DNA of 5,780 nt from an uncultured Bacteroides sp. (GTDB taxonomy: Bacteria; Bacteroidota; Bacteroidia; Bacteroidales; Bacteroidaceae). The stretch's first letter is position 1; each line of letters opens with the position of its first letter. Below, in pieces: positions 1-5,675 of this stretch. The position numbers and the translations under genes are program-made. Under the pieces are notes generated by a model. It saw only the letters and a program-made list of their open reading frames with translations. It was not told where the DNA came from and searched no databases. The stretch spans positions 1-5,780 of the forward strand of contig CAAFUN010000060.1 in the NCBI GenBank assembly GCA_900766195.1. Direction: 5' to 3'.

Positions 1-2
1 TG

Positions 3-75
3 AGCGGAAAACGAGACTCGAACTCGCGCCCCTAACCTTGGCAAGGTTATGCTCTACCAACTGAGCTATTTCCGC
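3..75 (-). tRNA. tRNA-Gly (anticodon GCC), distal copy
   Basis: Reading the minus strand gives a full cloverleaf. The acceptor arm GCGGAAA (75-69) pairs with TTTCCGC (10-4). The anticodon stem TAACC/GGTTA encloses the loop TTGCCAA, giving anticodon GCC, which reads glycine codons GGC and GGU. The T arm is GCGAG-TTCGAGT-CTCGT with one G-T pair. The discriminator base is T at position 3 and the next two bases are CA, so CCA is not encoded and must be added after transcription. It differs from the copy at 305-377 by a single base in the variable loop (GGGGC here, GGGTC there). It is the last tRNA of the cluster visible in the window; more could lie beyond the edge. Confidence 0.96.
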
Positions 76-86
76 AAACAAATAAG

Positions 87-169
87 TGAAGAGGAGGAGA
101 CTCGAACTCCCACGACAAACTGTCACTACCCCCTCAAAGTAGCGCGTCTACCAATTCCGCCACCTCTCC
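87..169 (-). tRNA. tRNA-Leu (anticodon GAG)
   Basis: This is an 83-nt class II tRNA. The acceptor GGAGAGG (169-163) pairs with CCTCTTC (94-88), including one G-T pair. The D arm has the leucine-type sequence GGCGGAATTGGTAGACGC. The anticodon stem CTACT/GGTAG closes loop TTGAGGG, giving anticodon GAG for CUC and CUU codons. The long variable arm forms GACA-GTT-TGTC, as expected for leucine tRNAs. The discriminator is A (position 87), the leucine identity base. The bases after it are CTT, so CCA is not encoded. It is 11 bp from the distal tRNA-Gly and 30 bp from tRNA-Leu(CAG), consistent with one precursor transcript. Confidence 0.96.
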
Positions 170-199
170 ATACGCAACATAATAAGAACATTCCCTTTG

Positions 200-281
200 T
201 GCCCAGAACAGGACTCGAACCTGCATGCCTTGCGACACACGCACCTGAAACGTGCGCGTCTACCAATTCCGCCACCTGGGC
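200..281 (-). tRNA. tRNA-Leu (anticodon CAG)
   Basis: This is an 82-nt class II tRNA. The acceptor GCCCAGG (281-275) pairs with TCTGGGC (207-201). The anticodon stem CACGT/GCGTG closes loop TTCAGGT, giving anticodon CAG, which reads CUG. The variable arm is a short stem TGTC/GGCA capped by GCAA, a GNRA-type tetraloop. The T arm is GCAGG-TTCGAGT-CCTGT. The discriminator is A (position 200), followed by CAA, so CCA is not encoded. It lies 23 bp downstream of the proximal tRNA-Gly. It shares the leucine-type D arm with the neighbouring Leu(GAG) gene but differs widely in the anticodon and variable arms, so it is a separate isoacceptor and not a recent duplicate. Confidence 0.96.
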
Positions 282-304
282 ATTGGGATATGCAATCTAT
301 TATG

Positions 305-377
305 AGCGGAAAACGAGACTCGAACTCGCGACCCTAACCTTGGCAAGGTTATGCTCTACCAACTGAGCTATTTCCGC
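305..377 (-). tRNA. tRNA-Gly (anticodon GCC), proximal copy
   Basis: This is the first gene of the tRNA cluster. GCGGAAA (377-371) pairs with TTTCCGC (312-306); the anticodon loop TTGCCAA gives GCC. The variable loop is GGGTC, the more usual form, whereas the distal copy has GGGGC. The discriminator is T at 305, followed by CAT, so CCA is not encoded. A consensus Bacteroides promoter lies at 389-419, which places the predicted transcription start only about 3-7 nt before the mature 5' end. The RNase P leader of this tRNA would therefore be very short. Confidence 0.96.
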
Positions 378-388
378 GATTGCGGATG

Positions 389-419
389 CAAAGGTAGATA
401 AATTCCGCAAACAGACAAA
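389..419 (-). promoter_or_regulatory. Bacteroides-type promoter of the tRNA cluster
   Basis: On the minus strand, TTTG (419-416) is followed after 19 bp by TACCTTTG (396-389). This matches exactly the Bacteroides housekeeping pattern TTTG / 19-21 bp / TAnnTTTG. The expected transcription start is roughly 380-384, a few bases before the tRNA-Gly 5' end at 377. The segment just after the -7 box is GC-rich (GCATCCGC), resembling the GC-rich discriminators of stable-RNA promoters in other bacteria; stringent control is inference only. The rest of 378-486 is AT-rich and shows no gene and no convincing terminator for nspC. Confidence 0.85.
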
Positions 420-486
420 CATTCGGCTTACTTTTTTCGCGGTTGAATATCACAATGAAAAAATAAGACTATTTTCGACTTGATAA

Positions 487-1626
487 TCAACTCATTCGGT
501 TACAATAATCTTCATAAGTAAATTGTCTGAAGACTTCAGCATGACCTTCTTTTGTCCATAAGGCGATTGCAGGATGATGAACTCCATTGAACATTGTAGT
601 TTTCACTATAGTATAATGGATCATATCTTCGAAAACAATACGTTCACCTATTTCGAGTTTATGATCAAAGCTCCAATCACCCATATAGTCACCACTCAAA
701 CAAGAATTTCCCCCAAGACGATAAACCCATGAGCCCTTAGCACCCATTTCTGCTCCTCGCACGGTCGGCTGATAAGGCATCTCTAAACAATCGGGCATAT
801 GGCAAGTAAAACTCACATTAAGAATAGCAGTCCATATGCCCTTATTCTCTACTATATCAACAACTTCGGAAGTGAGAACTCCTGTTTGCCAGGTAAACGC
901 TGATCCTGGCTCTAAAATAATTCTTAAATGTGGATATCTACTCTGTAATCCTTTCAGTAGGCTTATCAGATGTTCCACATCATAATCCTTACGAGTAATC
1001 AAGTGTCCTCCACCCAAATTCAGCCATTTTATCTGCGTAAACCAATGAGAGAACTTTTCTTCTATATGTTGCAATGATCGCTCAAACTCGTAGGATGAAG
1101 ATTCACAATGACAGTGGCAATGAAATCCTTCGATTCCTATAGGAAGCTCCTTAGGTAATTGTTCTGCCATTATACCAAAGCGGGTACCTGGCGCACAAGG
1201 ATTGTAGAGTTCGGTCTCCACTTCGGAGTATTCTGGATTAACACGTATTCCACAAGATATACTGGAAGTAGTTTGCGTAGTCAACGGATAGAAACGCTCA
1301 TACTGCGATAAGGAATTAAACGTAATATGGCTACTACAACGCATGATTTCCGGAAAGTCATCTACCGTATATGCCGGTGAATAAGTATGAGCTTTACTCC
1401 CAAATTTTTCGAGGGCTAAACGTGCTTCATAGGCAGAACTTGCCGTGGAATGCTCTATATATTCGCGAAAAATAGGAAAAGACCGCCACATGGCAAAGGC
1501 TTTAAAAGCAAGAATAATCTCTACTCCGGAACGGTCGGCTACACTCTTTATCAACGCAAGGTTTCTTCTTAGCAATTCTTCCTCCATAATGTAACATGGA
1601 GAAGGGAATTGGGAAAAATCTATCAT
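487..1626 (-). CDS. nspC: Carboxynorspermidine/carboxyspermidine decarboxylase (NspC)
   Basis: This is a PLP-dependent fold-III decarboxylase (alanine racemase/ornithine decarboxylase superfamily) of 379 residues, a normal length for the family. It removes the carboxyl group from carboxynorspermidine or carboxyspermidine, the last step of the alternative cytosolic route to norspermidine or spermidine. Visible motifs are the PLP-lysine segment LAFKAFA (Lys42), the glycine loop GGGH (205-208), the phosphate-binding EPGSAF (239-244), the family signature CHMPDCLEMPY (275-285), the active-site GNSCLSGD (306-313), and the C-terminal PLP contact TTMFNG (343-348). An unusual run, HCHCHC, sits at 169-174. 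The start is ATG at 1626; there is no strong Shine-Dalgarno site, as is common in this phylum. It lies 42 bp after the lipoprotein gene, with no promoter seen between them. In Bacteroides the physiological substrate is probably carboxyspermidine (family knowledge). The dehydrogenase that makes the substrate is not in the window. Confidence 0.95.
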   Translation of the reverse strand: MIDFSQFPSPCYIMEEELLRRNLALIKSVADRSGVEIILAFKAFAMWRSFPIFREYIEHSTASSAYEARLALEKFGSKAHTYSPAYTVDDFPEIMRCSSHITFNSLSQYERFYPLTTQTTSSISCGIRVNPEYSEVETELYNPCAPGTRFGIMAEQLPKELPIGIEGFHCHCHCESSSYEFERSLQHIEEKFSHWFTQIKWLNLGGGHLITRKDYDVEHLISLLKGLQSRYPHLRIILEPGSAFTWQTGVLTSEVVDIVENKGIWTAILNVSFTCHMPDCLEMPYQPTVRGAEMGAKGSWVYRLGGNSCLSGDYMGDWSFDHKLEIGERIVFEDMIHYTIVKTTMFNGVHHPAIALWTKEGHAEVFRQFTYEDYCNRMS

Positions 1627-1668
1627 TTCTATGTTTTTAATATTATAAAATACTTGATTTTCAAATTT

Positions 1669-2394
1669 CTATTTTCTGCTATGGGCAGAAACTGTAAATT
1701 CTTGCGAATCGCATATTGTACCATTTTCATCCGCTACCGCTATGCGAAGAGTCACATCTCCGTCACGTAACTTAGGTCCAGCATATATTGTTGCAGTATA
1801 TTTTATGCCTTCGCCTGGAATAATCTTTTCCACCATTACCGAGGGAGAAATGCCAATATGCTTCATCTTAGTAACTTGTTCTACAATAGGTACAACATTA
1901 TATGCAGCTTTATTACCTTCGTTCATGACTTCAAATATAACTTTACTATTCTCTCCAGCATTGATGGAACGTGTGCGACTATCGTCAATAAAACGAATTC
2001 TACGTAACTTCAACTGATTATAAGATTTCGTAACAGATGGACGATTATTATTTTTATCCGATTTTGAGTAAACTTCAACACGCGTATCAGGGTAATAATA
2101 ACCATCATCATTACTCTTTGTTGCCGTCATTGCGTTACCTATAGAAGCACCTGCAACAGTACCAGCTATAGTACCGATCGCTGATCCACGATAACCTCCT
2201 CTCCATCCACCACTGCCTTCTCCTATTAAACCACCTACAGCATTACCAAGTGTTCCTCCTATAGCTGCACCTGCAAACATTCCAGACGGATCTCCCATTC
2301 GTCCGGTAGCACACCCAGTCAAGCATAAAGCAGATGCGAGAATTATCATCATTGATGTTTTCATTCTCTTCTTTAAATTTTTATTAGCTTTCAT
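1669..2394 (-). CDS. Glycine-zipper lipoprotein with C-terminal beta-sandwich-like domain, function unknown
   Basis: This predicted lipoprotein of 241 residues has no function I recognise. The N-terminus is basic (KNLKKRMK), followed by a hydrophobic stretch and the lipobox LTGC, so Cys28 is the likely lipidated residue. Residues 38-88 are very rich in Gly and Ala with small-residue spacing (GAAIGGTLG, GTIAGTVAGASIG), interrupted by GSGGWRGGYRG. This is typical of glycine-zipper domains of the 17-kDa surface antigen/YMGG type, which insert into or associate with membranes. A polar linker (about 89-125) follows. Residues 127-237 look like an all-beta, CARDB/Ig-like domain: alternating hydrophobic strands, VIFEVMNEGNKAA and PGEGIKYTATI. 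There is no acidic run directly after the Cys, so surface export is not predicted; a periplasm-facing membrane anchor is inferred. An alternative start is ATG at 2364 (Met11), preceded by AAGAAGAGA and giving a classic 18-residue lipoprotein signal. It lies 51 bp after the helicase gene. Confidence 0.85.
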   Translation of the reverse strand: MKANKNLKKRMKTSMMIILASALCLTGCATGRMGDPSGMFAGAAIGGTLGNAVGGLIGEGSGGWRGGYRGSAIGTIAGTVAGASIGNAMTATKSNDDGYYYPDTRVEVYSKSDKNNNRPSVTKSYNQLKLRRIRFIDDSRTRSINAGENSKVIFEVMNEGNKAAYNVVPIVEQVTKMKHIGISPSVMVEKIIPGEGIKYTATIYAGPKLRDGDVTLRIAVADENGTICDSQEFTVSAHSRK

Positions 2395-2445
2395 ATTACA
2401 AAGACTTTCTCTTATATTATAACATGCAAAATCTAAAAAATATTC

Positions 2446-4806
2446 TTATTCAATCACCTTAAAACGAGCAAAACGTAATAAAAGTTGTTTTTCACCTACA
2501 TTATTAAAACGAATTGTAGCTTTAGCGTTATCTCCTGCACCTTCAACAGCAACAACTTCACCCAGACCAAAACGTTCATGCTCTATTTTTTGTCCTGGAA
2601 GAATGCCGGAAGTGTCTATCTTTGGCGCGTCACCGTGAACAATGCTCTGCACCGGAGTTAAACGACTAGATTGCTGATCTTTCAAAGGGAAATTGCCTTT
2701 CCGCTCATTATTGCCATTCCGAAGATCTCGTTTACGCTTCGCAGTATCATTCTCAACACCTTCCATTCCATAGGTCTTTCTTCTTATTTCACCTCTAAAA
2801 TGCGCTGCACCTGCATCCACCGTACTTCCAATTTCCGAACCAATAGGAAGAGATAAGAAATGAACATCAATATCCCGAAGAAAACGACTTGGTGCTCCAA
2901 ATTCCATTTTCCCATAACGATAGCGCGAACGAGCATAAGACAAAAAACAATGCTCTTCCGCACGTGTTACAGCCACATAAAACAACCTTCGCTCCTCTTC
3001 CATAGCCCGTAGAGAATCTCCGACCATAGCACTTGGAAACAGATTTTCTTCCATTCCAACGACAAAGACATTTTTGAATTCCAATCCTTTAGCTGAATGA
3101 ATAGTCATCAGCGAAATTTTCTCTTCATCACTATCCTTATCGAGATCTTGGTCAGTCAATAAAGATACTTCCGACAGGAAATCGGACAAGAGTACACGTG
3201 AACTTCCCTCCTCCATGCGCTCCTCACAAAAATTATTGATTCCATTCACCAGCTCTTCTATATTCTCTTTTCTACTAAGGTTCTCCGGAGAATTGTCTTG
3301 GCATACTTCACCTATTATTCCTGAGGCTTTAATTATTGCAGTACCTATCTCAAAAGCATTATCTACCTCTGCTTTCTCTATGAAACCCATGATGAGAGCA
3401 CGGAAATTCTGCAATTTAGTTAATGTTCCTTTATTAAATTCCACTCCATAAGTCAGTGGCTCACAAATCACATCCCACAAACTGACATTAGATGCCGAAG
3501 CCGCTGTTATAATTTTACCTATGGTTGTATCGCCTATACCACGTGCCGGATAATTAATGATCCGCTTTAAAGCTTCTTCATCTTTAGGATTTACCGTCAA
3601 GCGAAAATAAGCAATTACATCTTTTATTTCTTTACGTTGATAAAAAGACAATCCACCATAAATGCGATAAGGCATACTGCGTTTACGCATTGCTTCTTCA
3701 AATACACGACTTTGAGCATTAGTACGATAAAGCACAGCAAAATCAGAATACTTATAATGTTCTTGTCTACGTAGCTCTGCTATCTTGTTCACCATAATAT
3801 CTCCTTCTTCTACGTCGCTATATGCCTGAAACACTCCAATAGCTTCACCTTTTTCTTTTTCCGAATATATCTCTTTCTTTATTTGTCGCTGATTCTTCTC
3901 TATCAAACTATTTGCAGCCTTCACTATAGTCTGTGTGGAACGATAGTTCTGTTCAAGCTTAAAAATCTTCGTTTCAGGATAAGTCTGAGTAAAAGACAAT
4001 ATATTATCAATGTTAGCTCCACGAAATGAATAAATGCTTTGGGCATCATCTCCCACTACGCATACATGGCGGTGTTCTTTAGTCAATTGAAGAATAATAC
4101 TATGCTGTGCAAAGTTAGTATCCTGATACTCATCTACTAAAATGTACTCAAATAGCTTTTGATAGACGTCTAGAACTTCGGGATGATCTCGAAACAACAG
4201 GAAAGTATAAAACAGTAAATCATCAAAGTCCATGGCATCCGCTTGTCGACAACGTTCCCAATATCTATGATAAATATCACGAATAGCCGGCATCTTAGCA
4301 GCACAATCACCATCATATGCTTCCTTGTTTGCTGCATAAGCAGCAGGAGAGACCAAGTGATTTTTTGCATTAGAAATACGTGCTTGTATATATCCCGTCT
4401 TATAAGTTTTCTCATCCAATCCCATTTCTTTAATGATAGAACGCAATAAACTTTTACTATCAGACGTGTCATAGACAGTAAACTGTGAAGAAAACCCCAG
4501 ATGAGCAGCTTCTTTGTGAAGTATACGCAAAAAGATAGAATGAAATGTACCCATCCAGAGTCGACGTGAACGCTGCTCTCCCACTTGACGAGCTATTCTC
4601 TCTTTCATTTCGCGGGCAGCTTTATTCGTAAAAGTAAGAGCTAATATAGTCCAAGGTTGGTAACCATTATCTAGCAAATAAGCTATTTTATAAGTAAGCA
4701 CACGCGTCTTCCCCGAACCTGCGCCGGCAATCACCAGTGAAGGGCCATCGTTATATAACACAGCAAGACGCTGACTTTCATTCAGTTCATTTATGTAATC
4801 GGGCAT
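2446..4806 (-). CDS. pcrA: UvrD/PcrA-type ATP-dependent 3'-5' DNA helicase
   Basis: This superfamily 1A helicase unwinds DNA during repair and at stalled replication or transcription complexes. Starting at ATG 4806 it has 786 residues, somewhat longer than classic PcrA/UvrD (about 720). Motifs in order: Q motif LNESQ (8-12), Walker A AGAGSGKT (27-34), Ia LALTFTNKAA (55-64), Ib GTFHS (86-90), DFDDLL (193-198), Walker B/II DEYQD (225-229), III GDDAQSIYSFRGA (252-264), IV EQNYRS (285-290), V TIHSAKGLEF (568-577) and VI RRLFYVAVTRAEE (606-618). A charged, low-conservation linker (about 660-735) leads to a C-terminal Tudor-like domain (736-781; GQKIEHERFGLGEVV), which in PcrA/UvrD binds RNA polymerase. 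The frame stays open upstream to a GTG at 4842, but that codon overlaps the predicted -7 box. Translation therefore most likely starts at 4806, where MPDYINELN resembles the usual family N-terminus. Whether it is named uvrD or pcrA is convention. It is probably the first gene of the unit running to nspC. Confidence 0.95.
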   Translation of the reverse strand: MPDYINELNESQRLAVLYNDGPSLVIAGAGSGKTRVLTYKIAYLLDNGYQPWTILALTFTNKAAREMKERIARQVGEQRSRRLWMGTFHSIFLRILHKEAAHLGFSSQFTVYDTSDSKSLLRSIIKEMGLDEKTYKTGYIQARISNAKNHLVSPAAYAANKEAYDGDCAAKMPAIRDIYHRYWERCRQADAMDFDDLLFYTFLLFRDHPEVLDVYQKLFEYILVDEYQDTNFAQHSIILQLTKEHRHVCVVGDDAQSIYSFRGANIDNILSFTQTYPETKIFKLEQNYRSTQTIVKAANSLIEKNQRQIKKEIYSEKEKGEAIGVFQAYSDVEEGDIMVNKIAELRRQEHYKYSDFAVLYRTNAQSRVFEEAMRKRSMPYRIYGGLSFYQRKEIKDVIAYFRLTVNPKDEEALKRIINYPARGIGDTTIGKIITAASASNVSLWDVICEPLTYGVEFNKGTLTKLQNFRALIMGFIEKAEVDNAFEIGTAIIKASGIIGEVCQDNSPENLSRKENIEELVNGINNFCEERMEEGSSRVLLSDFLSEVSLLTDQDLDKDSDEEKISLMTIHSAKGLEFKNVFVVGMEENLFPSAMVGDSLRAMEEERRLFYVAVTRAEEHCFLSYARSRYRYGKMEFGAPSRFLRDIDVHFLSLPIGSEIGSTVDAGAAHFRGEIRRKTYGMEGVENDTAKRKRDLRNGNNERKGNFPLKDQQSSRLTPVQSIVHGDAPKIDTSGILPGQKIEHERFGLGEVVAVEGAGDNAKATIRFNNVGEKQLLLRFARFKVIE

Positions 4807-4841
4807 AATCCGTAATTTCTTAAAAAGACCTAAAGTCAGCA

Positions 4842-4872
4842 CAAAGATAAAGAAAGTTCAGACACATACGAA
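4842..4872 (-). promoter_or_regulatory. Bacteroides-type promoter of pcrA
   Basis: On the minus strand, TATCTTTG (4849-4842) is a full match to the -7 element TAnnTTTG. It is preceded, after a 19-bp spacer, by TTCG (4872-4869), a 3-of-4 match to the -33 TTTG. The predicted start is near 4835, leaving about 29 nt of leader before ATG 4806. The next two minus-strand genes have no comparably good promoter, so this one may serve all three. Confidence 0.65.
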
Positions 4873-4885
4873 CATTTCCATTACA

Positions 4886-4900
4886 TATAGCGTTGCTATA
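4886..4900. repeat. Perfect inverted repeat TATAGC-GTT-GCTATA, candidate operator
   Basis: Arms of 6 bp are perfectly complementary around a 3-bp centre, in the 159-bp divergent region between pcrA and sodB. The repeat lies about 15 bp beyond the pcrA -33 box and 66 bp before the sodB ATG at 4966. It contains TAGCGTTG (4888-4895), a 7-of-8 match to a -7 box on the plus strand, though no TTTG sits at the right distance upstream. The size and symmetry fit a dimeric repressor or activator site. The sequence does not resemble the Fur or PerR consensus I know. An operator role is inference. Confidence 0.4.
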
Positions 4901-4965
4901 CTACAAGTCCAAAACTAAAAATTGAACTTATGAATACATTATTAACCTCTTTAATATGTTTAATT

Positions 4966-5550
4966 ATGACATACGAAATGCCCAAGCTCCCTTATGCACA
5001 TAATGCATTAGAGCCAGTGATGAGTGAACAAACCATCAACTTCCATTATGGTAAACATTTGCAAACCTATGTAAACAACTTAAACAATTTGGTTCCAGGT
5101 ACAGAATTTGAGAATAAAACCGTAGAACAAATAGTAGCTACTGCACCCGATGGAGCTATTTACAACAATGCCGGACAAGTATTGAACCATACTTTATATT
5201 TTCTGCAATTCTCGCCAAAACCTGCACATAGTGAGCCTACAGGAAAGCTAGCAGAAGCAATAAAGAAAGATTTTGGTAGTTTTGAGAATTTCAAAAAAGA
5301 ATTTACTACAGCATCTGTAAGCCTATTTGGATCTGGATGGTCTTGGCTATCAGTAGATAAAGCTGGCAAATTACATATAACTAAAGAAGCAAATGGAGGC
5401 AATCCTGTACGTCATGGTCTTACCCCATTACTAGGCTTTGATGTTTGGGAACACGCTTATTATCTGGATTATCAGAATCGCCGTCCCGATCATATCAATG
5501 CTTTATGGGCTATAGTAGACTGGGATATTGTAGGCAGCCGTCTAAAATAG
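4966..5550 (+). CDS. sodB: Superoxide dismutase, Fe/Mn family
   Basis: This cytosolic enzyme converts superoxide to oxygen and hydrogen peroxide and supports the aerotolerance of anaerobes. From ATG 4966 it has 194 residues and starts MTYEMPKLPYAHNALEP, like B. fragilis SodB as I remember it. Metal ligands are His27 (FHYGKH), His75 (LNHTLYF), Asp159 and His163 (FDVWEHAYY). Gln71 in NNAGQVLNH is the Fe-type placement of the outer-sphere glutamine. The residue two before the Asp ligand is Gly157, as in the cambialistic Porphyromonas gingivalis enzyme, so use of either Fe or Mn is plausible. The second-sphere and dimer segment (YYLDYQNRRPDH) is intact. An in-frame ATG at 4930 would add MNTLLTSLICLI; I prefer 4966 because of family length, although the sequence before 4930 is more A-rich, which suits Bacteroides starts. 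It is transcribed divergently from pcrA and closed by its own terminator. Confidence 0.95.
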   Translation: MTYEMPKLPYAHNALEPVMSEQTINFHYGKHLQTYVNNLNNLVPGTEFENKTVEQIVATAPDGAIYNNAGQVLNHTLYFLQFSPKPAHSEPTGKLAEAIKKDFGSFENFKKEFTTASVSLFGSGWSWLSVDKAGKLHITKEANGGNPVRHGLTPLLGFDVWEHAYYLDYQNRRPDHINALWAIVDWDIVGSRLK

Positions 5551-5569
5551 TTTATTTTTAATTATTGAT

Positions 5570-5612
5570 CGCACCCAAAAGATTATGTTCTATATCTTTT
5601 GGGTGCGTTTTT
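5570..5612 (+). terminator. Intrinsic terminator of sodB
   Basis: A perfect 14-bp stem, CGCACCCAAAAGAT (5570-5583) with ATCTTTTGGGTGCG (5594-5607), has a 10-nt loop and is followed directly by TTTTT (5608-5612). It begins 20 nt after the sodB stop codon. The stem is also symmetric on the minus strand, but the A-tract preceding the stem there is absent and no minus-strand gene ends nearby, so it acts for sodB. Confidence 0.93.
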
Positions 5613-5623
5613 ATTTTGGCATA

Positions 5624-5654
5624 TTTGCTTTTAAAAATCAAATGAGTATATTTG
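5624..5654 (+). promoter_or_regulatory. Bacteroides-type promoter of the right-edge gene
   Basis: TTTG (5624-5627), a 19-bp spacer and TATATTTG (5647-5654) match both consensus elements exactly. The start is expected around 5660, about 15 nt before the ATG at 5676. It lies just after the sodB terminator, so the next gene is an independent unit. Confidence 0.8.
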
Positions 5655-5675
5655 TAAAATACAAGATAAGCATTT

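Noticed and set aside
49..366. Plus-strand open frame of about 105 codons
   Set aside because: It runs antisense through four well-formed tRNA genes; its apparent sequence is complementary tRNA, a common false gene call.
420..486. Possible terminator between nspC and the tRNA promoter
   Set aside because: T-runs are present on the minus strand, but I could find only 3-bp weak stems, not a stable hairpin, so termination there is not supported.
1627..1668. Possible separate promoter for nspC
   Set aside because: A TTTG occurs on the minus strand but no TAnnTTTG lies at a proper spacing; the 42-bp gap fits co-transcription better.
1742..2017. Plus-strand open frame within the lipoprotein gene
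   Set aside because: It is antisense to a gene with a clear lipobox and domain pattern; no promoter or recognisable protein features.
2671..4472. Several short open frames on both strands inside the helicase gene (2671-2856, 3215-3451, 4170-4472, 4243-4449)
   Set aside because: All overlap an intact helicase with every SF1 motif present; their sequences show no domains and are frame shadows.
4888..4895. TAGCGTTG as a sodB promoter -7 element
   Set aside because: It matches 7 of 8 positions, but there is no TTTG 19-21 bp upstream, so I do not list it as a promoter; it is noted only with the inverted repeat.
5160..5402. Minus-strand open frame inside sodB
   Set aside because: Antisense to the highly conserved superoxide dismutase coding sequence; no supporting signals.
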